A stretch of DNA of 64,000 bases from Metridium senile (Eukaryota > Cnidaria > Anthozoa > Actiniaria > Metridiidae), in assembly GCA_949775045.1 (NCBI GenBank), contig OX459095.1, forward strand, positions 18,342,311-18,406,310, written 5' to 3'. The position numbers and the translations under genes were made by a program. Positions 45,707 through 58,844 of this stretch are shown here, in pieces; the first letter of the stretch is position 1, and each line of letters starts with the position of its first letter. Under the pieces are notes generated by a model. That model was not told where the DNA came from. It did no database searches and saw only the letters and a program-made list of their open reading frames with translations.

Positions 45707-47945
45707 AGGAATTTTCTAATCACAATTAATTGGTTTTATTTCTGTACCCACAATCAAAAGACTGCGGTTTCTCAACACAGTTTTTTTTTTGGATCTGTAT
45801 GGGTATCCAGTGTTTACTTTGATAAAATGACAATAATTATTTGACAAACTGCTTTGTTTATAATCGTAGCTAGATATATGTACCATTCTAAGTTCTAGCA
45901 TAGCTGGATCTTCGAGATATCTTATCTTTGATATAACTGAATTACACTCATAAGATCATCCCAGATGTGGTTATGCCTTTTATTATATCCATTTTGATAT
46001 CACTAAGCAATCCTGTACTCTGATTGGCTCTCAGCAGCTATGATATGAGCATAAATTGCATCATTTTTTTAATTTAGTGCACCATTTGTAAAAAACGGCT
46101 ATTTTGTAAATAAATACTCCAAGTTTATCACAGATTTACAGTTTATTTAGTTGGTATAGGTAATTACGGTGCAATTTAGCTCTGTGAAAGACAAACAAGT
46201 GCAAATTAACCTAAATTGAAGAAAAGAAGAGACAACAACACTCAAAACAAAATATCGTCATACCGTACTCATTCATTTTATTTTCTTCTTGAAAAACAAT
46301 TATTACAGTTATCTTAATATCAACTAAGGGACAACAAAAAATATTAGTTTATAACATATACAATGTAAAGCTATCTTTATACAGAGTATCTGATAGAGTG
46401 CGACGGTGCGATCCCGCACTATATGCCTCAAATAGCACCAAATCGGACTATTTCTGATTTATCGCACTATTCATCAATTTTCGCACTAATTGCTGTAAAA
46501 TGTATAAGAAAACAATAAAAACATTTAAATACAACATACAGACTAAAATAAACTCACAATTTTACCATTTGTTGATGAAATTCAATGTTAAATAGCCTGA
46601 TTTGGGTGCTAAAACCCGTTCAACATCTTTCAAAACACGTTCTTGCTACGTAAAACTACAAAATCACAGAGACGTTCCTCGAAAAAATCGCACTTTTTCG
46701 CACTATTTTTGATTTTTTCCCGCACTCCATCAGATACTCTGTTTATAGTACAAAAGACGTCAAAAACGTGAGGTAAAAACAAAGTTTAAAAAGTTTCTGA
46801 ATGATGATTTACTCTACTTTAAAGCATCTCATTCGAAATTGAACAATTATGACATTACTATCAATTAAACAAAATATTACCTTTTGCTGGTTAATGTGAA
46901 GAAAAAAGTCAGTATTTTATCTGATCTCATCTTGAAACTGTAGTGAATTTTATCCTGGTCGACGGCTGAGAAAGGCGACACCATTATTGATGCAAAATCT
47001 TCTCAAAATGGTTATTTGCTAGCTTGAAACTCAACACAATAGAAGTTCTTAGTCCCATTCTTCAATGAGGAAGCTTTTGTTATTCATAATAAGCTTTTTG
47101 TGATAGTTTTTTTCTCTCTGTTTTCGTGATGTGTCCACCATCTTGGATTTTTGACAATAATTTTCAGTTGTAAAGAAAACTCTATTCTGATTGGTTGAAA
47201 AAACATTTCTATTGTTTCTTAGCCAATCAGCATCATGTTATCACTGCACTGAATTACATCGGGTTTTATATAGTTTTTGCAAAGTGCTGAATTACCTCTA
47301 AAATGCACAGAGAATCGAGTAATTTTTTCATGTTTTTTATTAGATATCAAAATGGATATACTAAAGTGATAATTGATATGGTCTGATATCAAACTTGCAA
47401 TTTCAAATCACACTTCAGCTATGCGGTTGTGTGTTTTTGTAATCGTGCGTTTCATATCAGACCAAATTGCACTCCACTTAGTTCAATTACCATTATATAT
47501 GAAGTTGTTATGACATTGTGGAAGTCTTAAAACCACAGAAATTTTGCAGCAATCGGCAAAAAAATGTGGGAAAACAGTGACCTAAACCCTCTAACACATA
47601 TACACATTGTACCTGGATGGATAACTGACACTGTCTTCACAGAATATTTTCTGATTGTATCTTTAGATCAACTCTGCTGCTCATTAAATGATAAAGATAT
47701 TAACTTATTATTGTTTTAATGTAGTTATTTTTCTTGCTAGCTTTTTAATCGATTTACATTATCTTGTACATGTATACAAGAACAAAGCCAGATGGTGGTT
47801 TTATAAACCTGTGATATTACATTACAACTACAATACTAGGCACCCAAGATATCAAAGAATTAGAGAAATCTGTATGTTTGAATTCGAGAAAATTACAGAT
47901 ATATTTTGTACTATGTACTGTAGTTTAGAGTGTTAGAAGGAATCA
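45707..47945 (+). repeat. Third block of right arm
   Basis: Partner of 33,660-35,541, with one extra hairpin element at 46,382. No gene is supported. Confidence 0.75.
46382..46741. mobile_element. Hairpin-ended element with TTTATA target duplication (right arm only)
   Basis: The ends CAGAGTATCTGATAGAGTGCG and, in complement, CAGAGTATCTGATGGAGTGCG. TTTATA flanks it on both sides (46,376-46,381 and 46,742-46,747). The mirrored site at about 34,890 is empty. The interior repeats CGCACT words. Confidence 0.75.
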
Positions 47946-47984
47946 CTCTGTTAAAAAAATATTCTTCAATTTATAAAATGCTTG

Positions 47985-50262
47985 CAGGCTCTTTGTTTTA
48001 TCGAAGGAAGTTTATTGTCTCAAACTTAGCAAATAAATTAGACATACATGTATATGTACAGGGAAGGTTTTGACCTTTTTTGAGAGCTATTTGTTCAGTT
48101 ATTGTAAGTCACATTGCCACACATTGAGTGATTCCTTCTAACAATCTAAACACATAGTACAAAATATACCTGTAAATTTCTCGAAATCAAACGTACAGAT
48201 TTCTCTAATTCTTTGATATTTTGGGCGCCTAGTGTTTTAGTTTACTGTGTTGGTATCCTCTTTTTGAAGATCTCATCGTGTTCGCCTACGATTCAATTCA
48301 TTTAAAAATTTAAAAACTAAGTACATTTTCGAAAATTTTAGACTAAGACCGATAATCTGTAAAAGTTTCAGGTCAATCAAACATTGGGAAGTTTGCCAAA
48401 ACAACGTTTATAATGGCCGGGTGTTGCTTTCCAGAAACTGTAGTGATCCACCTTAAACACACTGTTTTGCACATTTATGAAAACCTCTCTAAGGCCCAGT
48501 TCAAATATTAAACTTCTCATGTGCCAATTGCAAATGCATTCAAAATAATTATTATTAAATATTTTATTAGCCTGATTTCCGGCCGCGGCCTGGGTCCTAC
48601 ACTTCACTCCAGGCTCTGTCTGAAAATCAGGTTAATATTTTATAATACAAAGTCCCTTTTTGCACAACTCACTGGCTCACCTTGCTTGCTACTGTAATAA
48701 ACCTTCTGCACTAATAGCCCTTTGATAAACAAGTTTGACATGACAAGTCAATATATTATTAATCTTAGTATTATTTCATGTGAAAATGACAATCTTGATT
48801 AAGGTAGCTTTGGAAGTAATTTGTGGCATCAAAGTGTTGAGATTAAAATGATTAAACACTTTCTTGTGTTAGTTTTTGCACTAAAAATGACAATTTGATA
48901 AAAATAACTATGTATGTAACTTAAAAAACATACCTACCCTGTTCCAGAGAGATCAATTTTAAAATCATGAGTTTACTACCCTGAACAAATTACTAAATCA
49001 AGAAAGGTTGGTTACATGCATTGCAGCAATACAAATTCCCTCAAAGAGTGTACACTGTATGTAAAGTTTGATACAGTCACTTCCCCCAATCACCTCTGAA
49101 ACAATTTTTGTGGTCGAGAACATTTAGAATTAACAGGTTACCATTTAAATCTGTACTTTTCCATTTAAATCTGTACTTTTCCATTTAAATCTGTACTTTT
49201 CCATTTAAATCTGTACTTATGCAAATTATGGGTGATGTGTACTATCCCACAGATCAACCAATCAGAGTAGATTATCTCTGAAGTGATCTTCTCTGATTGG
49301 TTGATCTGTAGGATAGCACACATCGCCCACAATTTGCGTAAAACTTGTACAGATTTAGATGGGAACCTGTTTATTATAGTTATTACTTTATTTGCATATA
49401 GCATACACTGTAATTTACTTTTTTAGTCCTGACTTTCAATTCAAAATGCAGGACTACATTGCACACATACTCCGTTATTTAGAACTGGAATGTTTGAAAA
49501 TGTAATGTATTTAGTGATTCAATTAGGAATAGGTTTTCTTTAGAGAGAGATGCAGGGTATCTTATAGTCACCTAATAGGAGAGTGCATTCAACAATGCTC
49601 AAATGAAATACACAATAGATCAGCTAATCAGGGGATGTGCAACCCTGCCCTTATCCAGCACAGACATTCCAATGAATTTATTCAAGTTATAATCCAAGTT
49701 ATAACAAAGTTTACAGGAAAATTAGCGTTGATCTGTGCTCGTTCTTTCACTACATTACAATTGGAAATCGATTTTATCGAGCGCCATAGCAACCGGCGTA
49801 GTGTAACCGGCTTTGTAAACAAACTTTAGCAAACCCACTCAAACCCATTGGAATGAAAGTGTTTTCATGATAATATGATTGATATTCATTTGGTTGACGG
49901 TTTTGTTTCAGTTGTCATCAGAGAATTGACACTCGTAAAATCCATCCTCGTTTTATGGTCTCTTCAAGTGTTGAAGTCAGCAAAGAAAGCAATAACTTGT
50001 GTACAATGTATGGCTAAAACAAATTTATAGAAATAAAAAGCCTTACAGCTAACGTGATCAGCTTATATAACATTTACGATGAGAAGAATTGCCATTTCAG
50101 TTTATAAGATATGCAAACAAACTTTTCTCTACAAGTCATATTTTCACACCTATCAGCTTTTCGGTTCATGAGGACTTCTTTTTAATATGCTTTTACAAGA
50201 AAAACCGTCATTAATACTCTACAAGTCATACGGATCTACATTCGAACTGCTAGTCTGGGGAA
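47985..50262. other. Right-arm segment without mirrored partner
   Basis: The first 250 bp (from GCTTGCAGGCTCTTTG) match 33,496-33,740 in the same direction, not inverted, so an orientation switch or a nested duplication lies here. The remainder (48,240-50,262) is AT-rich with a tandem repeat and hairpin at 49,141-49,375. No gene is supported. Confidence 0.5.
49141..49375. mobile_element. Hairpin element with its terminus repeated in tandem
   Basis: CCATTTAAATCTGTACTT occurs four times at 20-bp spacing (49,141-49,220), then leads into an arm with GCTATCC-like words and ACAGATCAACCAATCAGAG. The opposite arm ends once, in complement, with the same CCATCTAAATCTGTAC word. Confidence 0.65.
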
Positions 50263-50588
50263 CAGGGTTCGTACGGGTTTTGGAAAGTCTTGGAAAGTTT
50301 TGGAAATTGGTAATGCATTTTTCCAGGTCCTGGAAAGTTATGGAACATTCCTTTTTCACCAGCTGGGCTATGGAAAAGTTATGATTTTTTGTCGGTTGCC
50401 CAGCTCCTACCTTGCAAAGAACTGTTTTCGTTGTAATTAAAAAACGGCTGCTAATTTTTTTTGCCTGCCGCAATCAATGCCCGTTGGCACTTTTCGCTTG
50501 TGTGGTTTTGGAATTTTGAGTAAAAAGGCTTTGAAATAGTTTTGGAAAAGTTTTGGAAATTTTCTCTGAGGATTCTGTACGAACCCTG
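50263..50588. mobile_element. CAGGGTTCGTAC element, full-length right-arm copy
   Basis: It starts CAGGGTTCGTACGGGTTTTGG and ends with the inverse of CAGGGTTCGTACAGAATCC. The interior is dominated by TGGAAA/TTTTGG words. About 326 bp, no coding capacity. Confidence 0.7.
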
Positions 50589-50987
50589 GGGGAATCTTGA
50601 GTTACAACATATATTATATGGCATCAAAATTCCGCGCGCTCTGATTGGCTAATCGACTATCGCGAGAGGGCCGTGATTTCCCTGTAACGACCATGGGCGT
50701 TACGAAATTTTTTCCGGACCGGCATCAAGATCAAATTTGAAAACAACTGAGTCATTTTAGTAACCAAAATCTACACCCAGTAGGCAAAGGACAACACAAA
50801 CACAACAAAGTCCGTGGTTACTAGTTTTGAGTTCAAAGATTACTGTGCTACTGCAAAAATACGCCAAGAAAACATTTCAAAAAGCATTATAACATCAAAG
50901 TGAAAGGATGAAATAAAAAGTGCATCAATAAATTTTACTTGTTTGTAGGTGCTTATTCAAAATTTTGGTTAAAGCTGCGATAGATGC

Positions 50988-52133
50988 TTAAGGTGTTTCC
51001 CAGTAGTTTCTCAATGACCACACTTCCAATTTTCATTTAGTAATTTGATCAACTTTCCTGTTCTGATCAAGATGTATTTTGCACCAGATACTAAGCATAC
51101 ATGGAAGGTTTGACTGATGTGAGTTTTAACTCAATTGTTGTTGCTATGACAACTTAAAATAACGTAAAACAAAGATGGCGGAAATAGGTTTTTCTAAAAT
51201 ATCTCGTATTTTCGATGAGCTTCAGAAAAATGACTATATAGGTGTTAAACGTCATATTTATGGACTGTTAATCAGATACTCATTAGAATGTTTGATTAGA
51301 GTGATTTAGAATAATTTGCAGAAACATTGTTTTTGTGATTTATTTGAAATCGCTCTAATCAAACATCCTAACTATGGTCAGATTAATAGCGCATGAATGT
51401 GACGTTTAACACCTATATAGCCCTTTTTCTGAAGCTCATCGAAAATACGAGATATCTTAGAATAACCTATTCCGTCATCTTTGTTTTATGTTGCCATAGC
51501 AATACTAATTAAATGAAATCGACATCAAGTAGAACGTCCATGTATGCTTGGTATTTGGTACAAAATAAATCTTGATCAGACCAGGGAAAGTTAATCAATT
51601 CGATAAGTAATAGATAAAATATGAGCGGGAGACCTTTATGGGCATATAAGCCCATGGACGCGAATATTTTATGTGACTTATCAAATCCCAACATTCATTT
51701 AAAAGTCATTTACTAATTAGTTATTGAAGAAAAGTCCACATTTCTAGTAATGACGTGATCATGCGCATTGTCACTCTTGACATCCCACATTTGAAAGAGG
51801 TTGTTGTAAGGTACAGTAGGAGGCTGCTAGGAAAGTGAGATGGTTTGAAAAACCGGCAAAGGTCGATGATGCGATGAGACTTTTGCTGTTGTTTGTGCCA
51901 TCAGCACTACATGTATTAACTTTGATAAAGATCTGATGTTTTATTCATCAGATCTTTGTCAAAGTTAATGAAACTGATGCATAAAACATCAATCCTTTAT
52001 TGGGATTTAAAGGTCTGTACATGTGACCACAATGGACAACCACGATTGGACTAATAGGTCATTAATTATTCATGAATTTGATAAGTGAAAATGAGAAGTC
52101 TGGTCATGGAGAAACTACTAGGAAACACCTTAA
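50988..52133. mobile_element. TTAA-flanked foldback element (right-arm copy)
   Basis: Same ends as at 28,044-29,231 (TTAAGGTGTTTCC, inverse at the other side) and TTAA on both borders. It differs from its partner by scattered substitutions. Confidence 0.7.
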
Positions 52134-52465
52134 TGAAGGGTATCTTGATCTTGTCTTAGAACATACTTATATTCTGCAAGCACATGTAAATGCATAAAAT
52201 AAATGGAAGCGATCTAAATGTACTATACCTCTTTATACACTGATGTCAAAATGGGTTGGAAGAGAGGGTGCTTACATTCTACTGAGGCAGTTCTCACCCA
52301 GGGGAGGGCTCTTATTAGAGCATGGAAATTTTCGCAAACAGAAAAGGTGACAGACTACATCTGTCACTCGAGAAGACCTCATGTAACAAATTTATAGTTG
52401 CCAAATGAAATTTCTCATGAACTGTAATGAAAAACATCACAAATATATTTCTTATTTCACTTCCA

Positions 52466-53167
52466 GATTTGCCCTCCACACACTTCCTGAGTTGCCAAAT
52501 TATGTTAGCTTTTATCAGTGGTTTGAAGGACACAGATGGAAAAAACGCGATACAGATGTTAATCTTGAAAATTCTCAAATCGCTTGGCAGAGATCGAAGT
52601 GAATTACTTGTGAAAATGACAGGATCTTCATCACATGTCAGCAAGTATTCAACCTCATATGAATTAGTGAATTTGATGGAAGAAACAACCTCGTCATCTG
52701 ATGAAGGCATAGTGAAAAAAGAATCAGAAAAACCCGCATGCAGTACCCCAATTACCAGGCCACTGGTATCACCAGATACTAGTCATTCATCTAATGACAG
52801 TGGTGAATGTCAGGCACCTGAACTGTCTACGGCAGATCTTCTTGTGTATTCCCAGCCTTTAGTAGACAAGCCAATAAAAACAAAGCTAGTAGTCTCATTA
52901 AAACGTCGCGTTAAAAAAACTGATCAAATTTTGAAACAGTTATTGTCCCGAATCCCCTATCAAAGTGGTCACATTTTTGGATTGGAAATCAATACAGAGA
53001 GGGCAACTCTTTACTCAGTTAATGTAATTTCAGAAGAATTAGTCCATATTTATCGTCATAATTCTTTCGAGTTCCCCTTTGTTCTCGAGACGACAGGAAA
53101 ATTAACTTTCAATTTTGATTCGTTTTGGAAGATGGTTTTGGCAATAGGTCATGTACTCCAAGATTAG
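52466..53167 (+). CDS. Unrecognised coding exon (right-arm copy)
   Basis: Partner of 27,015-27,712: it opens after CACTTCCAG and stays open to a stop at 53,167. It shares ELVNLMEETTSSSDEG and the GHIFGLEINT region with the left copy. Differences cluster in the first 50 residues and near the end (SFEFPFVLETTGK instead of PFEFTFFDEVTGK). The long open frame in both copies suggests that it was coding recently; whether it is expressed is unknown. Confidence 0.42.
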   Translation, partial: DLPSTHFLSCQIMLAFISGLKDTDGKNAIQMLILKILKSLGRDRSELLVKMTGSSSHVSKYSTSYELVNLMEETTSSSDEGIVKKESEKPACSTPITRPLVSPDTSHSSNDSGECQAPELSTADLLVYSQPLVDKPIKTKLVVSLKRRVKKTDQILKQLLSRIPYQSGHIFGLEINTERATLYSVNVISEELVHIYRHNSFEFPFVLETTGKLTFNFDSFWKMVLAIGHVLQD

Positions 53168-53469
53168 GGAATCCCGCAATATCCTCGAGATCAACATTGA
53201 AGGGAAAAGCCTTGTATCCTAGTCTCGTACGTAGCAACGAGTATTCGTCCGTTGGAGATCTGCTCAAGGACTGGAGACGAGTGAATGTAGCTGTGACACG
53301 TGCCAAGTCCAAACTGATTCTGATTGGTTCGTTAAGTACGTTAAAGGCAAGTCTATTGCTGCACGAGTTGCTGGATTTGATGGAGACGAATGAGTGGATT
53401 TACGACCTTCCTAAAGATGCGCATAAGATGTTTGTAGATTTAGTATTGAAGGATTCTAACTCGCAGTAA
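53148..53469 (+). pseudogene. DNA2-like helicase, C-terminal end (right-arm copy)
   Basis: Same region as 26,697-27,034. After EIN the VDKYQGRD part of motif V is lost by a small deletion, and the same short gap as in the left copy breaks the frame before RSNEYSSVGD. Motif VI (NVAVTRAKSKLILIG) and the C-terminal end with a stop at 53,469 are kept. It is more damaged than the left copy; the shared lesion shows that the break predates the duplication. Confidence 0.7.
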
Positions 53470-53733
53470 ATAATCGGTGTGTTTATCTGGCTGTCAACCA
53501 CTTATCATAAATCTTGAGATATCGATTATGCCATGAATGACCACCTTTCAGTGCCGTGTTAAATAAGCGTTATACTTATAAATGTGTGCCTGTCACTTTC
53601 CCTCGCAGCCGTTTTTAGTGCCTTTTTTCACCATTTATATCAATATATATGAATATAGGCTTTCTTGTTGTTCGTCTACTTAGTTTGCTTTTAATAAATA
53701 AAAGTTTCAGGTTTCATTCTAAGAAAGAACTTG

Positions 53734-55938
53734 CTGCGTGGCAACTCTGAGAAAACATGGCGTTCTGAGTAATATTGATAAACTATTAAAAAAAATCAAA
53801 TTCAAATTCAAACTTTGAAATAAGCTGTAATAATATTGAATACAAGGATGTTGAATAAAAACCTTTGTTTCTTTTGAAAATTGGAATTGAAATAAAAAAA
53901 ATTAAAAACTGAAATAAGCTATAATAATATTGAATACAAGGATAGGATGTTGAATGAAAGCCTTGGGTTCTTTTGAAAATATTGATGTCAAGTTTTATGA
54001 ATGTTTATATTTTCTAGAAGTGAATAGAGGGCAATGTTTGGAAAACAACCTCTTCGTATTTTTATCTGTTGTTATTGTCGGTGTTGTTAAATCTTTTAAC
54101 GTTTAATCAACATAGTTTTCTGGAAAATACTAGCTGCAGGAAATTAAAAAGATATTTGATATGGCTCGGGTCTGAAAAGAAAAACAAATCCTAACTTTGG
54201 AAAAAACAGATGGCATATATAAATGATAAATAAGCAAACTAGCAGGGGAGAGGTTTTATTTATTTTTGTAGAATTGACTTAGAGTCAAATGAGAAAAATT
54301 TAAATGACAATAAAAAGGCAATACAAAAATTATAAATAGATTGTAATAAAAATACTGAGAGGATACTTGAACCGTGAACACTTGACTTTTTTCACATTAT
54401 CATTTTTTTAATTTATTTATTCAAGGGATATTGGTTTAAAAATAAGCAAAAAAACTCAAAGTGTTTACGGTTCGAGTGCCCTCACTGTAAATAGTAACAG
54501 TTTTGGATAAGTAAAAAACGCCGAAAAAAAAAGGAAAAGTCCAATATCTCGATACTTTCATGGCTTTCAGAGCTTTTCGAGCTTCTTCTTCTTTTTTCCT
54601 TTTTTTTTCTGGGGGTTAACCCCTTAAGGGTGTGCCTATGTAGTCTAATAGACACAGAAAATTAGAAAGATATTGTCTTGCTATTGAAGATCTTTCAAGC
54701 TAACGGAACTACAGACTATTAAAAGTCCGGTAGACTATTGAAAGAAAAGAAACCAAGTGCGCGCGACAGTGCGAAAAACAAAAGATAGACAGACGATACG
54801 ATAAATAGCGTTCAAACAAACACAAAAAGTCTCCCAAAAAAAAACATTAATTTGATAATGCCGTCGGGGGATATTTTATCTAGCAACTACTTTTTTCTAC
54901 TCTTTCAGTCCACAATATTAGGAATCAATATTATGTATATATTTTACAGTTTTGAGTAGGTGTTGGGTAAGTAAGACTTACGTATGATAAACAATGAAAA
55001 CTTTCTCTCGATAATCAATAAATATTGCAAAAGAGTAAATCGGATGTAAACCTCAAGAACAAAACTGACAACTGAAGTGCTTCTATTTTAGTCAAATATT
55101 GGGTACTTTCGTTCTTGATAAACATGTTTTTAGTTTTAAATATTATTTAGTTCATGGATAATTTTTGCAATAGATGCCGGGGATGTTTTTCATCGACAAT
55201 GAAGTTTTTAAAAGAATCAACTGAAAATTCGTCGATCATTGCGCGTTGCTAGTTTGTAAAGCAGAATCAAAAACTCGCATCATGTTGCTGAAACCGAAAA
55301 TCCACAGTTCGGAGGCATCAATTTTTCACGCAAAGGCATATTACGAAAAATCGTCGTTGAAAACAGCATGTAGATATTTCATCTAGGTAAACATAACATT
55401 TACGCCGTTTTCAGTGATTTTGTTATTCATTATTTGAAATAACAAATTTATTTGATTTTCCGTTTTCAAGCTAATAAAAACTTTAATATAAACTTTGATA
55501 CTGAATATAATTAATTGCGTGATCTGAATATTAGCAAATTTACGCTTTATATCTAATGAGTTTGTTAAATATTTCTAATTTAAAACCAGTCGACAAGTTC
55601 GAATTAAATGTATTTGCAGTTATTAAATTCCTCTTACGAAACAAGATATTTTCAATCTCACAATCTCACAAATTTTAGATTCAATGTATAATTTTCAATC
55701 CAAAAAAATATATTTTATATTTTATTGAATTCTATCATCCAGTAACTTTTTTCAATATTTTTTGGAATAAGCTTTCTCGAAAGACTTTCAGGATAATACC
55801 GGACAACACTCAAAGAGCTATTTCGAAGAAACAGACATAACTGAATAAAAATGTACCAAAACGTTATTAAAATTTGCAGTAACTTTCATTTATATATTAT
55901 TCATGTTTCAAAACTTACCTTAAATTAGAAATATCTCG
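53734..55938 (-). repeat. Outer block of right arm
   Basis: Reverse complement of 12,089-14,323, ending at ATATCTCG. It has a 60-bp T-rich addition near 54,590-54,650 and a shorter hairpin at 54,355-54,487. No gene is supported. Confidence 0.8.
54355..54487. mobile_element. Hairpin element, CAGTGAGGACACTCGAACCG family, shortened copy
   Basis: Partner of the 13,492 element in the right arm. It keeps both ends (CTGAGAGGATACTTGAACCG; GGTTCGAGTGCCCTCACTG) but lacks about 75 bp of the interior. Confidence 0.7.
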
Positions 55939-57784
55939 TGCCACTCTTCATCTAGGACTAAAAAGAACAGTTTTTCAATTAAATTTACATCGTTTTAGTT
56001 CGGTGGAAAGCGTAGCCTATTTCAGACTAAAAACACCATCGAAACCCTTTATACCAGCCAAAAACTTTACCCTATCCCAGACAAAATTCATACCCTATCC
56101 CAGACTTAATGTCAAAAAAGTATACCCTATCTCAGACCTAAAAGCCGAAACACCATACAATTAAGGGCGGCACATACCCGTATAGCAAATATAGGGAATT
56201 ACGGCCTGGGAAATAATTGTTATTAGCCAATATGACTGTAGTCTAGAGTGAAGTCATAGATATTAGACTAATACACCTTAGCAGTCTCTAAGCTATTGTT
56301 TTCTTTTGTGTCTATTTGACTATTACACTTTATCAAGCAATTTCTGTTTCACTGGTTAAATGTCTATTTAATCTATTTAATTTTATTTTAATTTTCTTTG
56401 TCTGTCTCTATTTAATAGTCATCTAAGAATAATTATTTTGACTGGACACAACTGTTGCTATTGTTCAATATGACTTTAATTAATATGATTTTATTGTATG
56501 GGATGGAAAGTAAGTTGAAAGTTGATTTTGCTCTAATAATTCAGTTTCTGGCCTAATTTCTCTCCTTACTTCAAAGAAATGTTGAACGTATTGGAAAGTT
56601 ACATATTTCTTTACATAAAAATAAACTTTATTAACAGATGGTATCAAAGCAATTTTCAAAATTTAAGCAAACTCTGGCATGTCATTTGAAAAGCCAATGC
56701 AGACAACTGCTCCCATATTGTTCCCCCTAAAAGTATAGAAATAGAACATTTATTTATTTTTATTGCACAGGCCAACACTAGAATGGAATAAATATCATAT
56801 ATTATAGTTTATTATACATTTTACATGGCTACCACGAATCTGATATTGGTCAAGGTCATTATGATAACTTTCGATAGTATGTGAATTTGACAGGATAATT
56901 ATATTATCCGTAGCAAATAATACATCAAGTTACCAGGCTCCCTCCGTTATCAGGGAGTTGATATGAAAAAATGTATAATAAAACAATTACTGAGTTTGGC
57001 TTTCGCCTGATATAGTAAATTATCAAGACCTTGAGTCAGTATTATTTGTCTCTGCCTATATACGGCTTCGGCAGATAACACAGACCTTGGTCTTATAATT
57101 TACAATATCATGCTCAACCTCATCCAATAACTGCAATAGTATTAACTAAATAATCTATAATCATAAACATTGTCCATGCCATCTAAACCAGTTAGATTGT
57201 GTAATTCATCATGATAATCGGTTTCTGAAGCCATCCCCAGTTTCCCATTTCCTTAATAAAAGATATATGTTTTAGTTATTAATTGCATCAAATATAAATA
57301 TAATAGCTGACAATTTCAAAACAATTCAGGTCCATATAACAAGACAAAAAGAAATGTCATGTGACAAGATTGTGATACAATTCCACAGAATTAAATTTCA
57401 TAAAATATACTAGTGCAAATTAGTCTAATAATATTTGTATAATAAGTGTACATGTATTTTAGCAAAAAAAAAAAAAAAAAATGCTTACAAATTTGACATG
57501 GGTTACTACACTCTTCCAAAATTCATATAATTTGGCTGTCTGATTTAATTTAGTCTATCTTAACCAAATGCAGACATATTAATAATTCATGAGGTAATTA
57601 GCCAACCAGGTGTCTCGTATTAGATCACATGATGAACTTTGAAACCCCGGAAAGTCCTCTCCAAAGTACTTTGAAATCATTTCAAAGCCCTCCGTACTTG
57701 CAAATGATTTAATATACTTTGGTAACGTTTTATATAGTGACACTTAGAAATATTAGCCCAGAAAAACATAGTTCCTTATTTAAC
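55939..57784. other. Intergenic, right flank of the inverted duplication
   Basis: AT-rich sequence without supported genes. At 56,040-56,160 there are direct repeats of TACCCTATCYCAGAC words. A weak inverted repeat with AAGACCTTGAG and CAGACCTTGGTCTTA lies at 57,000-57,110, and an A-run at 57,463-57,481. Confidence 0.5.
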
Positions 57785-58494
57785 CACAGGGACCCCTAAC
57801 CTGGAATCAATCAAAAATTATGGGTAAAATAGATGAAAAACGCGCGCGCATGCAATTGTTCATCGCTTGGGCTTCCTGTGTCGACTACTGCTCGTTATAT
57901 CTGTTGGGCTTTCTGTGGCAGCCGGTGCTTGGTAACTTGTCCACCCCTTGTGATAATATATATGTGACAAGGGATGAAACTCCCATTACGAATTTATATA
58001 AAAACGCTTATTTCAAGTCGAAATATTGCTTCTAGTAGAAATAAAACGACACATACATGTTGAAAGAGGGAAAAACATACCATTTATTAACTTTTTATAA
58101 AATACATTTCATGAAAACATTTTTTTTTTTTCGAAATGGTCCTTAAAAAAACTGCCGACAGGAAGCCCAAATCCAGTTTTCGCTCGCTAATTTCGCTCGT
58201 TCGATATATACGCGCGCGTTCTAATCGATTAAAAATCGCCTGTTTCTGGATCCTGGGGTGCCTGTGGAGGAACTAGAGAGATTTGCGGAGAAAAGCTACG
58301 CGAGAAAAGTTTTTGAATTTTGCCATTCGCCAGCCATTCGTCACCAAGCAACGGCGGCCACAGGAAGCCCACCAGATATCACGAGCAGAAGTCGACACAG
58401 GAAGCCCAAACGAAGAACAATTGCATGCGCGCGCGTTTTTCGTCTATTTTATTAATAATTATTGATTGATTAGGGGTACCTGTGATTTAACTTT
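57785..58494. mobile_element. Non-autonomous element with long inverted ends
   Basis: CACAGGGACCCCTAACC at the left and, in complement, CACAGGTACCCCTAATC at the right begin arms of about 170 bp, with GAAAAACGCGCGCGCATGCAA and GGCTTCCTGTGTCGAC. CACAGGAAGCCCA words recur inside. There is no transposase. Confidence 0.7.
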
Positions 58495-58602
58495 ACTTTT
58501 TAAAGGATTAAAAGACTCTTGAAATATTTTCATGGTAACCAGTACCGAGACTCGAACTTCTAACCACTAACTTACTAATTCCTATTGCTTACCATTAAGA
58601 CC

Positions 58603-58765
58603 CCGTCTACACGGATCCGGATACTTTTGAAACCGCATACTTTTTGATGCGAATCGTTCACACGAATCCAGTGAATCCGGTCACCGAAACCGCATACTTT
58701 TACTTGAATCCTCCGTAAACGCGGATTCGTGTGGACGCAAATATTTCTATGCGGTTTCAGCCGGA
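58603..58765. mobile_element. Degraded DNA-transposon remnant
   Basis: It begins GACCCCGTCTACACGGATCC and has AACCGCATACTTTT repeated twice and an inverted GGATTCGTGTGGACG. GACCCCGT-type starts are common in non-autonomous animal elements; the family is not certain. Confidence 0.35.
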
Positions 58766-58844
58766 TTAAGTTATTGATACCTTGTCAACCCTTCGTGTAC
58801 ATTTGCATTAAAGTATTATATACATACATTGTACTTAAACTCAC

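Larger units (their letters stand above)
50890..53690 (+). repeat. Second block of right arm
   Basis: Partner of 26,480-29,326; carries the same foldback element, unknown exon and DNA2-like end in mirrored order. Confidence 0.8.

Noticed and set aside
33675..47936. Mirrored 76-82-codon frames with several aromatic residues
   Set aside because: They lie in arm repeat DNA with diverged edges; the two frames differ in their ends and show no known domain.
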